Shown here: in pieces, positions 51,540 through 59,999 of the stretch
Layout of the letters: each line of letters starts with the position of its first letter
Position numbering within the stretch: the stretch's first letter is position 1
NCBI GenBank assembly: GCA_019634415.1
Contig: JAHQVJ010000081.1
Location: 1 to 60,140, forward strand
DNA length: 60,140 nt
Origin: Myxococcales bacterium
GTDB taxonomy: Bacteria > Myxococcota_A > UBA796 > GCA-2862545
Direction: 5' to 3'
Notes under the pieces: generated by a model
The model's input: the letters and a program-made list of their open reading frames with translations, nothing else
The model's database searches: none
Told to the model about the DNA's origin: nothing
Made by a program: the position numbers and the translations under genes

Positions 51540-54053
51540 CTAGAAGCCCGGGACCGGAAGCACGCAGATGTCGTCACGGCCGACGTCCAACGGGCAGCCG
51601 TCCTTGCTGTCGATCACGCCATCACCGTCGGTGTCTGCCACGTTCGGCAGTGTGCCACGAGCGAACTCCCAGCGCGTGTTCAGGCCGTCTCCATCCGGAT
51701 CACCGGTGCCGTCGTCGACGCTCGGATCGCCGAGCCACTCCCGCTCCCAGTCGTCATAGAGCGAGTCGCCGTCGAGATCCTCCACGAGCGTGCCGTCGCT
51801 GTCGGGCCCCCCGAAGGCACCGCAGTCGTTGTCGGAGCCGTCCGGATCGGCCCCAGCGTCCGCCGTGTTGCCCGCGTCCACACACGGGCTGCCGTCGACG
51901 GAGACGTCTGGCAGGTCCGGGATCAACCTCAGGTCCCAGAGATCCGCCGGGAAGCCGGGGAAGTAGCGAACGAAGCGAGGGGGCGACCCGACGATGTTGT
52001 TCCCTCCGTCCAGGAAGGGTCCGTTGATCAGGTTGTTGTAGTACAGCGAGTAGGACGACGTCACCGTGGGAGCTGGCTCGTCGGGATCGTCTGGGGTCTG
52101 CAGCCGCACAGCTCGGCCGTTGAGGGCCAGGATGGCGCTGTCGAGCACCACGGGCCCCTTCGACTGGATGCCGGTGCTCAGGCCCACCACGCTGACGTTG
52201 GTGAGCCGTCCACCGTCGAGCTCCACCCCGGTGCCCCCGTCTCCCGAGATCTCCACGCTGCGCAGCTCGAACGCGTCGGAGGAGGAGCCCACCACGTTCG
52301 CCCCCGTCAGCCGTAGCTGGGGCCCCTGGCGCTCCAGCACGTTGCCGCGGAACACAGCACCGGTCAGCGTGACCGCCACGTCCTCGAAGAGCACCAGCGA
52401 CTCGGGCAGGTTCGTCACCACCCCACCCAGGGGCACGGCCCACACGTTGTCCCGCAGCACCAGTCCGCTCACGTCGGCGTGTCCAGCGCCGTTGGCCGCC
52501 ACCGACATCATCACGGGCGCCACCGACACGTTTCGGATCAGGGTGACGTCCTGTAGCGTGTAGTCCGCCGGGCTCGACCCACCCCGGCGCGCATCCACGT
52601 CCAGCACCATGCCCACGTTGTCGTCGAACACCAGGTCGCTCAAGGTGACCTCGGCAGCGTCCACCCGCACGATCGCCCCCTGGGCGACGGAAGAGCGCTG
52701 GAACGTGCAGCCCGTGACGGCCACCGGTCCCGGACCTCGCAGCGACAGCACGTCTCGGGCCGCCAGCGCCCCCTCCACCACGCAGCGGTGCAGATCGAAG
52801 GGATACGTGCCCACCCCTCGCTGCACGGCCACGTCGGTGTCGACGAAGGTCTGGTCGTACAGCTCGAGGCGCGAGTCGGCCAGGCCGTCGATGCCCACTC
52901 CCCCGTCGAAGGTGAGATCGCCGGCGAGCAGCTCCGCGCGGCCTCGCATCCACACCCCCGTGGGGAATCCCTCGAAGGTCAGGCCCTCCAGGGTCACGCT
53001 CTGATCGCGTGCGACCTCGATCCCCACGTCGTCGACCGGCTCGGCCACCACGCGGGGCGTGGCTGTGGGGGCCGCGACGATCGCCACCGGCCGGTCCACC
53101 ACGGCGTTGCCCACCTCCACGTCGCCGATCTCGATGACGTCGCAGGGCGCAGCGGCGTCGATGGCCTCCTGCAGATCGACGTGGTCCTGGGGGATTCGAA
53201 TCACGGTGCCCACTGTGGAGGCACAGCCCGCCGACAGCGGCAGATCCGTCAGCGTGTCCAGATCGGGTCCGTCCAGGTCGGTGTCGTCGGCGCAGTCGGT
53301 GTCGATCCCGTCCTTCCAGACCTCGCCCGGCGCCCCGGGGTACACGTCGGACCGCGTGTCGTCGCAGTCCTCGAGCTGATCCGCCACCCAGTCCGCTGCA
53401 GCTCCGGACGGACACAGCCCACCCAGCGGCTCGGGGATCTCGCACTGCGCGAGCTGCACCGCCGGATCGCCGTGGCCATCGCAGTCCGCGTCCCACCCCC
53501 ACAGGGCCTGGGGGTTCTCGTCGGCGTCGGCGTCGTCGCAGTCCCCCTCCAGCAGGGAGTAGGGCTGGTTGGCGGGTGGAATGCAGCGATCCACGAACCG
53601 CTCGGGGTTGCCGAACCCGTCCTCGTCGACGTCTTCGTAGTAGCGAATGCTGTCGCCCACCTCGGGATCGGTGTCGTCGCAGTCGGTGCCATCGGCCACA
53701 CCCCGGCCAGGCGCCTCGCAGGCCGCCACGCTGAACTCGCGGTCTCCGAAGCCGTCTCCATCCAGATCGGGATGCCACTGAGGCGGCTCCACCTGGGTCG
53801 GATCGGTGTCGTCGCAGTCGATGGGGGTGGGCACCCCGTCCGCGTCCTGATCGAAGTCGTCGGCTCGGTTGCAGTCCTGGATGCGCCCGTCGTACCAGGC
53901 GTCGGGTGCCGCGGGGTAGACCGTGGGGTCGTCGTCGTCGCAGTCCTGGCCGCCGAAGGCCACCGCGTCGAATCCATCCTGGTCGAAGTCCCGCAGCTCG
54001 TCGAGGTGGCCCGACGTGATCAAGGGGCACCCCGCCAAGAACCACAGGACCAT
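51540..54053 (-). CDS. MopE-repeat/beta-helix/TSP3 lipoprotein
   Basis: An 837-aa surface lipoprotein (leader MVLWFLAGC with lipobox LAGC). It has MopE-type units at about 20-270 (QDCDDDDPTVYPAAPDAWYD, DCDDTDP in repeated copies). A right-handed parallel beta-helix runs from about 284 to 690 (IRIPQDHVDLQEAIDAAAPC, then repeated V-L-F-D-N rungs), as in polysaccharide-binding or lyase-like proteins. Thrombospondin-type-3/Ca-binding loops lie at about 755-835 (DPDGDGLNTRWEFARGTLPN, DTDGDGVIDSKDG). The last base of the kinase stop is the first base of its ATG (TGATG). It is probably the surface partner of the kinase and effector system. Confidence 0.83.
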   Translation of the reverse strand: MVLWFLAGCPLITSGHLDELRDFDQDGFDAVAFGGQDCDDDDPTVYPAAPDAWYDGRIQDCNRADDFDQDADGVPTPIDCDDTDPTQVEPPQWHPDLDGDGFGDREFSVAACEAPGRGVADGTDCDDTDPEVGDSIRYYEDVDEDGFGNPERFVDRCIPPANQPYSLLEGDCDDADADENPQALWGWDADCDGHGDPAVQLAQCEIPEPLGGLCPSGAAADWVADQLEDCDDTRSDVYPGAPGEVWKDGIDTDCADDTDLDGPDLDTLTDLPLSAGCASTVGTVIRIPQDHVDLQEAIDAAAPCDVIEIGDVEVGNAVVDRPVAIVAAPTATPRVVAEPVDDVGIEVARDQSVTLEGLTFEGFPTGVWMRGRAELLAGDLTFDGGVGIDGLADSRLELYDQTFVDTDVAVQRGVGTYPFDLHRCVVEGALAARDVLSLRGPGPVAVTGCTFQRSSVAQGAIVRVDAAEVTLSDLVFDDNVGMVLDVDARRGGSSPADYTLQDVTLIRNVSVAPVMMSVAANGAGHADVSGLVLRDNVWAVPLGGVVTNLPESLVLFEDVAVTLTGAVFRGNVLERQGPQLRLTGANVVGSSSDAFELRSVEISGDGGTGVELDGGRLTNVSVVGLSTGIQSKGPVVLDSAILALNGRAVRLQTPDDPDEPAPTVTSSYSLYYNNLINGPFLDGGNNIVGSPPRFVRYFPGFPADLWDLRLIPDLPDVSVDGSPCVDAGNTADAGADPDGSDNDCGAFGGPDSDGTLVEDLDGDSLYDDWEREWLGDPSVDDGTGDPDGDGLNTRWEFARGTLPNVADTDGDGVIDSKDGCPLDVGRDDICVLPVPGF

Positions 54054-55666
54054 CACTCTTCCTCCACCCGGCACCGCTTGAAGCCCATGCTACAGCGCAA
54101 CAGCAATCGCTGACCGGCCCGCACCTCGATGGTGGCCGTCTTCACCGGCAGCTCCTCGTCCGGGAAGTCGCCCATGACCTCGTAGCGGCCGGGGGGCACG
54201 TGACCGGGGAAGCGGCGGGAGCCATCCTCGACCCCCACCAGCATCACGGCCACGTCTCCCTCCACCTGCACCAGGGCCTGCGTGGCGAGCGGATCCGGCG
54301 CGGGTGGTTGCACGATCTCCTCGGGATCGGGCGTGCCGTTGGCCTCGCCCATGGGCACGTCCCGGGTGGGCGAAGGCGTGGGGACGGGGTCGGGGACCGG
54401 CGCGGGCACGGGCACCACCGGAGCAGGCGGATCCGCGGGAACGGGCGCCTCGATGGGAGCCGGAATCCCGCGCGACTCCGTCGCGCTACGATTCCCTTGG
54501 GCCCTCGCCTTCGGCTGCGGGCCTTCCGGAGGTGCCGGGGTGTGCGGTTGGGCCAAGGGCGGCGCAGGAGCGGGCTGGTAGCCATCCTGGAAGGCGGGGA
54601 TCGCCACGAACGCAGCCACCAGGAACGACAGTCCGGTGATCGCCACCGCTGGCCAGCGTCGCCGGCGACTGGCGCTGTCGGCCACCGTGGGCGGGTGCTC
54701 CGAGAGCGCCAAGGTCACACCCGGTTCCTTGGCCGCCATCAGCTCGGGGGACGGAGGCGAGGACGTGAGCCGCTCCACCTGGGCGCGCAGCGTGGGATCG
54801 AGGTGACGCACTGTGGGGGTGAGGCTCGCCTCGTCGACGTCGCCTGCCCACAGGTCCAGCAGCTCCTCGGCGCTGCCCACGCGCCGATCCGAGTCCACCA
54901 CCAGGGCCGCCTCGATGGCGCGCTTCATGCGCTCCGGCACGTCGGGGCTCACCTCCGACAGCGGGGCGTAGCGCGCAGCCGCCACCGCGTTGAACACCTC
55001 CAGCACGTCGGCGCCCACGAAGGCCCGCTGCCCGGTGACCAGCTCGTAGAGCACCGATCCCGCCGCCCACAGATCGGCGCGGTGGTCCACACCGCGCGCA
55101 TCGCGCACCTGCTCGGGGGAGACGTAGTTCGGAGTGCCCATGAAGGCGCCCGTGTAGGTCTTGCCGCTCGGGGACTGCAGGTCCTTGACCAGGCCGAAGT
55201 CGGCGATCTTCGGGGTGAGGCCCTCGCTGGAGGAGGCCACCAGCACGTTGGCGGGCTTCAGATCGCGATGCACGAAGCCCTCGGCGTGGGCCGCGGCGAT
55301 GCCCTTGAGGATCCCGCGCCCCAGGGCGTCGACCTGCTCCATGGGCAGCGCCACGCCGTAGATCAGGTCGTCGAGGCTGGGGCCGGCCACGTACTCCATG
55401 ACCAGCCCCGGGCTGCCGTCCACCTCGATGACGTCGTGCACGGCCACGATGTTGCGGTGGCGAATGCGCGCCTGGGCCCGCCCCTCGTCGATGAGGCGAC
55501 GCATGATGGAGCGGCTGGGCACCGCCACCACCTTCAGCGCGTGCAGCGAGCCGAGGCGGTCGTGGGCCACGCGGTACACCACCGCCATGCCCCCCTCCCC
55601 CAGCACGTCGATCACGCGGTAGCGGTCGATGTGACGGCCCGGCTCGAGCGTGGCGAGGCGCTTCAT
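54053..55666 (-). CDS. Hanks-type Ser/Thr protein kinase with TM and periplasmic PEGA-like domain
   Basis: A 537-aa membrane kinase. The catalytic domain (about 14-275) is complete: glycine loop GEGGMAVVY, ATP lysine in ALKVV (K45), Glu61, catalytic HRDLKPAN (133-140), DFG (156-158), SPEQ. A single TM helix lies at about 338-358 (VAITGLSFLVAAFVAIPAF). It is followed by a long Pro/Ala spacer and a C-terminal beta domain resembling PEGA (VEGDVAVMLVGVEDGSRRFP, GRYEVMGDF). It should phosphorylate cytoplasmic partners on a periplasmic cue. The ATG overlaps the previous stop (ATGA). The spacer contains repeat copy B. No cognate phosphatase is seen. Confidence 0.93.
   Translation of the reverse strand: MKRLATLEPGRHIDRYRVIDVLGEGGMAVVYRVAHDRLGSLHALKVVAVPSRSIMRRLIDEGRAQARIRHRNIVAVHDVIEVDGSPGLVMEYVAGPSLDDLIYGVALPMEQVDALGRGILKGIAAAHAEGFVHRDLKPANVLVASSSEGLTPKIADFGLVKDLQSPSGKTYTGAFMGTPNYVSPEQVRDARGVDHRADLWAAGSVLYELVTGQRAFVGADVLEVFNAVAAARYAPLSEVSPDVPERMKRAIEAALVVDSDRRVGSAEELLDLWAGDVDEASLTPTVRHLDPTLRAQVERLTSSPPSPELMAAKEPGVTLALSEHPPTVADSASRRRRWPAVAITGLSFLVAAFVAIPAFQDGYQPAPAPPLAQPHTPAPPEGPQPKARAQGNRSATESRGIPAPIEAPVPADPPAPVVPVPAPVPDPVPTPSPTRDVPMGEANGTPDPEEIVQPPAPDPLATQALVQVEGDVAVMLVGVEDGSRRFPGHVPPGRYEVMGDFPDEELPVKTATIEVRAGQRLLLRCSMGFKRCRVEEE
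54478..54520 (+). repeat. Dispersed 43-bp repeat, copy B (inside kinase gene)
   Basis: The plus strand here matches the minus strand of copy A at 41 of 43 positions. A small hairpin GCGCGAC-TCC-GTCGCGC overlaps its 5' end. It codes for part of the kinase's Pro/Ala spacer, where an in-frame insertion is easily tolerated. Confidence 0.75.
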
Positions 55667-56460
55667 CGGTCCACCCGGAGCGCCACCGCCAGGCCGCCCA
55701 CCGAGGTCACGGCGAGTGCCGTGCTCGACCAGAAGAGCACGTTGTTCTGGGTGCGCAGACGCTGCAGATCCGCGTCCGTCCAGCCGGGATCGCGTTGGTT
55801 GATCCGCGTGAAGCTCTGCCAGGCGAAGCCGTACAGCACCCCGGCAGCCAGGCCCACGCCGGCGCTTCCCAGCAACCAGCGCGTGCGGCGGGTGCGTATC
55901 CCCGGGTACCAGGGCACCTCGTCACCGGGTGCGAGGTAGGTCGTGTGCACCACGGCGCCCGATCCGTCTGCGCGCTGGAACAGGGCCGCGCGGGACAGCG
56001 GGCGCTCGCGGGTGGGCTGGCCGTCGAAGAACAGCGCACCCTCGCGCGGGCGAGACAGGCGCTTGGTCTCGCCAGCGTCGGCGGCCAGATCCTCGTACAG
56101 GTCGCGCAGCTCGAACCCCACGGGCAGCATCGACTCGGGGAAGACGTACTGCGGCTGCAGGTGGCGCGCCGTCCACAACGAGGCGCGCATGGCGTCTCGG
56201 TCGCCGTCGGCGAAGTACCCCAGCCCCCGCAGTCGATGCAGGCGCGCGGCCGTGCCGATCTGGACGGGCTCGGCGAGGCAAGGCACCAGGAAGTCGGCCT
56301 CGGTGCTGGCGTTCTGGAAGGCGGACAGGTCCAGCGAGACGTAGGCCTGCTCGGCATTGGCCAGGGCGGCGTCGAGCCCCTCGACAGTGGCCTCGAAGGT
56401 GCACGCGGCCTGGGCCGCCTGGGACGACAACAACAGGAGCATGCGGTCAGTTTGCCCCAT
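55663..56460 (-). CDS. Exported two-TM envelope protein (paralogue of 17883-18758)
   Basis: A 265-aa protein with a short signal (MLLLLSSQAAQA), a helical domain (FLVPCLAEPVQIG, GYFADGDRDAMRASL), a beta-rich middle (GALFFDGQPTRERP) and a membrane C-terminus (GSAGVGLAAGVLYGFA, then a second helix at about 240-260). Every block is matched in order by the protein at 17883-18758. The first ATG is 56460; an internal ATG at 56442 gives a shorter leader. It opens the long minus-strand operon: its stop overlaps the kinase ATG as ATGA. It may link the kinase and the MopE lipoprotein. The function is unknown. Confidence 0.65.
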   Translation of the reverse strand: MGQTDRMLLLLSSQAAQAACTFEATVEGLDAALANAEQAYVSLDLSAFQNASTEADFLVPCLAEPVQIGTAARLHRLRGLGYFADGDRDAMRASLWTARHLQPQYVFPESMLPVGFELRDLYEDLAADAGETKRLSRPREGALFFDGQPTRERPLSRAALFQRADGSGAVVHTTYLAPGDEVPWYPGIRTRRTRWLLGSAGVGLAAGVLYGFAWQSFTRINQRDPGWTDADLQRLRTQNNVLFWSSTALAVTSVGGLAVALRVDR

Positions 56461-56475
56461 CGTGCGCGGTCTGTC

Positions 56476-57585
56476 TCACGTGGCGGTGAACGCGTAGAAG
56501 TCGGGGTTGCGCAGCTCGGGCAGCCGGGTGCGCGGCAGCAGCACCGTGCGCACGGCCCACAGGTCGCGGAACACGCGGTAGGCGCCGGTCTTGTCGAGGT
56601 AGTCCACCCCTCCCGAGCCCCCCGTGCCCACCCGACGTCCGATGGTGCGCTCCACCATGCGGGCGTGGCGATGCCGCCAGAGCACCAGCTGCTCCTCCAT
56701 CTCCACGATCAGATCGATCAGCAGCCGCGGCCACGACAGCAGCGGCAGCTCCCGGTACGACTCGATGAACAGCGCAGCGGCGCGCTGACGGCGCACCCGG
56801 GCCTGGGCCTCGGGGGGCTGCACGTCGGTGGCGAGCAGCCAGCTCGATGCGGCGTCGTAGGTGGCCTCGAAGCGCCGCTGCATGGCCTCGGGCTCCGAGA
56901 CCTCCAAGGCACTCACGAGGCGCTCGTAGCTCGCCCCGTGGTGCTCCCGCATGCGCGCCAGGTACTCCTCCAGGAAGCCCACCACCACGGCGTCGTCGCC
57001 GTCATCGTCGGGACGGGAACCCTGGATGGGGGTGCGGGCCAGCCAGTCGTTGAGCACGGCGAGCACGGTGCGCTCCTGCCGCACGGTGTCGATGCGCTCC
57101 TTGGCGAGGCGGCCAGCGGGCGTGTCGTGGGCGGTGTCCTGGATGTGACGGATGGGGTCGACCTTGCCGTAGTGCAGCCGCTGCGCTTCCTCCAGGCCCA
57201 TCAAGATCTCGATCTCGCGCATCTGGAAGCTCTGGAAGCCGCTGGCCGGCACGAGCTTGTCGCGGAAGTCGAGGAAGCCCTGCGGGGTCAGCGTCTCCAT
57301 GACCTCGAACTGCGCCACGGCATGGCGCAGGATGGTGTTGACGCGCCGCAGGTGCTGCACCACGAAGGGGATGGTCTCCTCGTCGACGGTGGGCTGACCG
57401 AGGTGATCGCGGGCCAGGCGCACCTCGCGCAGCAGCAGCTTGAACCACAGCTCGAAGCTCTGGTGCACCACGATGAAGTGCAGCTCGTTGGCGAGCATGT
57501 CCTGTTCGTCGCCCTCGAGGCCGCCCTGGAGGTGCAGGAGGCGGTCGAGCTGCAGGTAGTCCCAGTAGGTGGGTGCGCTGGGCAT
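56476..57585 (-). CDS. kynA: Tryptophan 2,3-dioxygenase
   Basis: Opens the indole ring of L-tryptophan with O2 to give N-formylkynurenine, the first step of the kynurenine pathway; a haem enzyme of the cytoplasm. The 369-aa chain has YWDYLQLDRLLHLQ, the HQSFELWFK segment whose His binds the indole, and SGGVDYLDKTGAYRVFRDLW at the C-terminus. It has GGAGG right before the ATG. No kynureninase or formamidase gene lies next to it, so its product could feed NAD or antibiotic synthesis elsewhere. Confidence 0.95.
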   Translation of the reverse strand: MPSAPTYWDYLQLDRLLHLQGGLEGDEQDMLANELHFIVVHQSFELWFKLLLREVRLARDHLGQPTVDEETIPFVVQHLRRVNTILRHAVAQFEVMETLTPQGFLDFRDKLVPASGFQSFQMREIEILMGLEEAQRLHYGKVDPIRHIQDTAHDTPAGRLAKERIDTVRQERTVLAVLNDWLARTPIQGSRPDDDGDDAVVVGFLEEYLARMREHHGASYERLVSALEVSEPEAMQRRFEATYDAASSWLLATDVQPPEAQARVRRQRAAALFIESYRELPLLSWPRLLIDLIVEMEEQLVLWRHRHARMVERTIGRRVGTGGSGGVDYLDKTGAYRVFRDLWAVRTVLLPRTRLPELRNPDFYAFTAT

Positions 57586-57729
57586 GGGCCCTCCGGCCGG
57601 CCCTATATGCGGTCGGTGGATGCAGCGCTGGAGGTCGCGGAAGCTGTCCCGAGGGAAGTCTTCCAGAGCCTCTCCCCACCCGTGGTGGACCGCCTGCTCC
57701 CTCGCGAGGCGGTGACCCGGGACGGGCCA

Positions 57730-58350
57730 TCAGCGGAAGGTGATCTGGCAGGGACCTCCGCCCATGGCCAACTCCTCCCAGGTGGGCGTGAATCGACCGG
57801 TCAACGTGCCCTTCTCGTAGGATCGCTCACAACTGAATGCCCGATTGGGTCCGTCAAACGTGCACTCGTACCAGAAGAGGGTCTCCGTGTACGACCTGAG
57901 CCGGAGGCCGAATCCCTCGGGCCGATCGTCGAACTCCGCTTCTTCGACCTCTCCCTCGCACCCCAACGGCTCGCTGCTGGTCACGGTCCAGCGGTCGCCA
58001 ACGGCCGCGAACAACACCTCAGAGACGGGCTGGCCGCCCGGCCAACATTCCGGCGCCGTGGGTTGCCCGGCGTGCTCGACGCCGACGCCCTCCTCGCATT
58101 CCGTCGTGCATCCCAGCGCGGCAGCTGCGTCCACCCAACAGTCTGACCCTACGCCGTACACCGCCTCTTCGAGCGCGATCTCGGAGGATTCCACCGCCCT
58201 GAGGCAGTCGAGGTAGGTCACACACGCCTCGGTGGGTTCCAGCAAGTCGACATCGTCGGGCGTCTCGGGTGTCTCGGATGTCTCGGATCCGGTGCAACCC
58301 CACGTGATGAAGACCAGAAATACTAGCTTCCAACCATTAATATTCGGCAT
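57730..58350 (-). CDS. Hypothetical lipoprotein
   Basis: A 206-aa exported protein of unknown function. The leader MPNINGWKLVFLVFITWGC has a lipobox-like cysteine. An acidic Thr/Glu/Pro linker is followed by a Cys-rich domain (about nine cysteines, for example GSDCWVDAAAALGCTTECEE), so disulfides in the periplasm are likely. The N-terminal codons and the upstream DNA are more AT-rich than the neighbours. The ATG at 58350 is preferred because it starts the signal sequence directly; an ATG at 58380 is also open. Confidence 0.65.
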   Translation of the reverse strand: MPNINGWKLVFLVFITWGCTGSETSETPETPDDVDLLEPTEACVTYLDCLRAVESSEIALEEAVYGVGSDCWVDAAAALGCTTECEEGVGVEHAGQPTAPECWPGGQPVSEVLFAAVGDRWTVTSSEPLGCEGEVEEAEFDDRPEGFGLRLRSYTETLFWYECTFDGPNRAFSCERSYEKGTLTGRFTPTWEELAMGGGPCQITFR

Positions 58351-58697
58351 TTCTCGCAACTCCAGCTGGACCAACGCCAAGACTTGGCCTCCGAATGCTA
58401 CCCGAAGCCTGGCCGGCGGGTGGCGCGAAGCCCGGTGGGGCGAAGGCTGCCCACTCGGCTCGACGCAGTCCGAGGATCTCGGAGCGAACAGCTGCGAACG
58501 CAGTTCGCGGCCAATCAGTACAGTGGCGGCGGAGCCGGCACGAGTCCGATCACGCTACCGATCAAGAATCATGAGCCAGAGAAGCAAGCTCAAAACTTGA
58601 AATACAAGATACTCATTTTTTCTTCGATTTTGCTCTCAAGGCACTCGCATTCCCGTTCGATGCCATGCGGGTCAACCCCCTGTTCTTGGAGTGAACG
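58351..58697. other. AT-rich divergent promoter region
   Basis: A 347-bp stretch between the lipoprotein and TetR genes. The part at about 58586-58640 is strikingly AT-rich for this DNA (runs such as ACTCATTTTTTCTTCG), so it probably contains the TetR promoter. A GGAG lies just before the TetR ATG. No gene or tRNA is seen. Confidence 0.5.
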
Positions 58698-59339
58698 ATG
58701 TCGATTCAGGTGGCCACGAGACCCCGCAAGCAGCCCCGTCAGGCTCGGTCCAAGCGCATGGTGCGCGCGCTGCTGGACGCTACGGCGAAGGTCTTGGTCG
58801 AAGAGGGCTGGTCTGCAGCCAGCACCAACCGCGTGGCAGACGTGGCAGGTGTGAGCGTGGGAAGTCTCTATCAGTACTTCCCCAACAAGGAGAGCCTGGT
58901 GCTCACCTTGGCGCGCGAGCATGGTGAGGCGCAGGTCCAGCTGATCGAGAACGCGCTCGACGACGTGAGCGACATGTCGATTCAGGACGCGATCTCGAAG
59001 TACGTGGAGGCGTGCCTGCGCGCCCACCGCGACGACCCCAAGCTGCACGTGCACCTCACGGCGTCGGTGCTGGCCCATGGGCTGTCCTCGATCCACGAGC
59101 TGCACGGCTTGGCGCGTCCGATGGTGCGCAACTACCTCGAGCGCTTCCGGGACCAGCTGGCGGTGCGTGACCTCGACACCGCTACCTTCTTGCTGGTGAC
59201 GAGCGTGGAGTCCGCCATCCACGGTGCGATCCTCGAGGATCCGGGCAAGCTGCAGGATCCGGCCTTCGAGCAGGAGCTGGTGGCCTTGGTCTGCCGCTAC
59301 CTCGGTGTGCAGGTCCCGATCCTCTCCGAGATCGCCTAG
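58698..59339 (+). CDS. TetR family transcriptional regulator
   Basis: A 213-aa regulator. A basic leader (RKQPRQARSKRMVRALLDAT) precedes the helix-turn-helix at about 20-65 (STNRVADVAGVSVGSLYQYF, PNKESLV). The helical C-terminal domain resembles the TetR_C group that senses small molecules. The ATG has GGAG 6 bases upstream. It stands alone, divergent from a lipoprotein gene and upstream of an Rrf2 gene with a large hairpin between. The target is not identifiable. Confidence 0.9.
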   Translation: MSIQVATRPRKQPRQARSKRMVRALLDATAKVLVEEGWSAASTNRVADVAGVSVGSLYQYFPNKESLVLTLAREHGEAQVQLIENALDDVSDMSIQDAISKYVEACLRAHRDDPKLHVHLTASVLAHGLSSIHELHGLARPMVRNYLERFRDQLAVRDLDTATFLLVTSVESAIHGAILEDPGKLQDPAFEQELVALVCRYLGVQVPILSEIA

Positions 59340-59438
59340 CTCCACGGCGAGCGCGTTCCCCCCGGAGCGGCTGGGCAACGGAGGCCCGGCCCCGGGGAGC
59401 GGGACGCCCGTACGACACGCAGAGTTCTTCTCTGGGGA

Positions 59439-59474
59439 CGCAGTCCCTGTCAGGCCCGACGGGCCGTGACTGCG
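59439..59474. terminator. Nested hairpin between TetR and Rrf2 genes
   Basis: CGCAGTC (59439-59445) pairs with GACTGCG (59468-59474), and inside it GGCCC-GAC-GGGCC forms a second stem. It could terminate TetR or serve as an operator for the Rrf2 gene; no T-run follows. Confidence 0.5.
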
Positions 59475-59519
59475 GGGCGGATAGGTACCAGGTGCCCACC
59501 TGTGAGCGAGGAGCCCTCC

Positions 59520-59987
59520 TTGCGCTACGACCGCCGCCTACCCCGCGTGTTGCACGTGCTGCTCCATCTGCAGGGCATGGACAGCCCGGCCACCTCGAAG
59601 TTGATCGGCACCATGCTCAACACCGACGCGGCCTTCGTGCGCCGCACGATGGCGGGATTGCGGGAGCGTGGCTGGGTGACCTCGAGCCGCGGTCACGGGG
59701 GTGGCTGGAGCCTGGCCGTGGATCTGGCGGAGATCTCCCTGCTGGATCTGTACGAGGCGCTGGGATCGCCTGGCTTGTTCGCGCTGGGGCAGTCCGAGGA
59801 CGCGCCACGGTGCTTGATGGAGCAGTCCGCCAACGCAGCCGTGGACCAGGCGCTGTCCAGCGCCGAGGCCAGCTTCCGCGCCTCCCTCGCGGGTGTGACG
59901 GTCGCCGATCTAGCCACGGACTTCGAGGCGCGGCTGAAGGCGTCGGGTCGCGAGGCCTGGGTCCCGCCGGCAGAGCTCGAGCCCTAA
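59520..59987 (+). CDS. Rrf2 family transcriptional regulator without Fe-S cysteines
   Basis: A 155-aa winged-helix regulator of the Rrf2 family. The N-terminus RYDRRLPRVLHVLLHLQG matches the usual start. Recognition helix TDAAFVRRTMAGLRERGWV and wing SRGHGGGWSLA follow. The region where Fe-S members (IscR, NsrR) have three cysteines contains only one (RCLMEQS), so it belongs to the non-cluster type. The TTG at 59520 follows GAGGAG and fits family alignment; longer frames starting at 59466 or 59502 are possible. No target gene is visible before the tandem repeat. Confidence 0.85.
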   Translation: MRYDRRLPRVLHVLLHLQGMDSPATSKLIGTMLNTDAAFVRRTMAGLRERGWVTSSRGHGGGWSLAVDLAEISLLDLYEALGSPGLFALGQSEDAPRCLMEQSANAAVDQALSSAEASFRASLAGVTVADLATDFEARLKASGREAWVPPAELEP

Positions 59988-59999
59988 GGCTGCGTGGTG

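Noticed and set aside
42592..56460. A complete extracellular contractile injection system
   Set aside because: Only an eCIS-core cargo-like protein is present. There is no sheath, tube, baseplate, tape-measure or AAA+ ATPase gene in the window.
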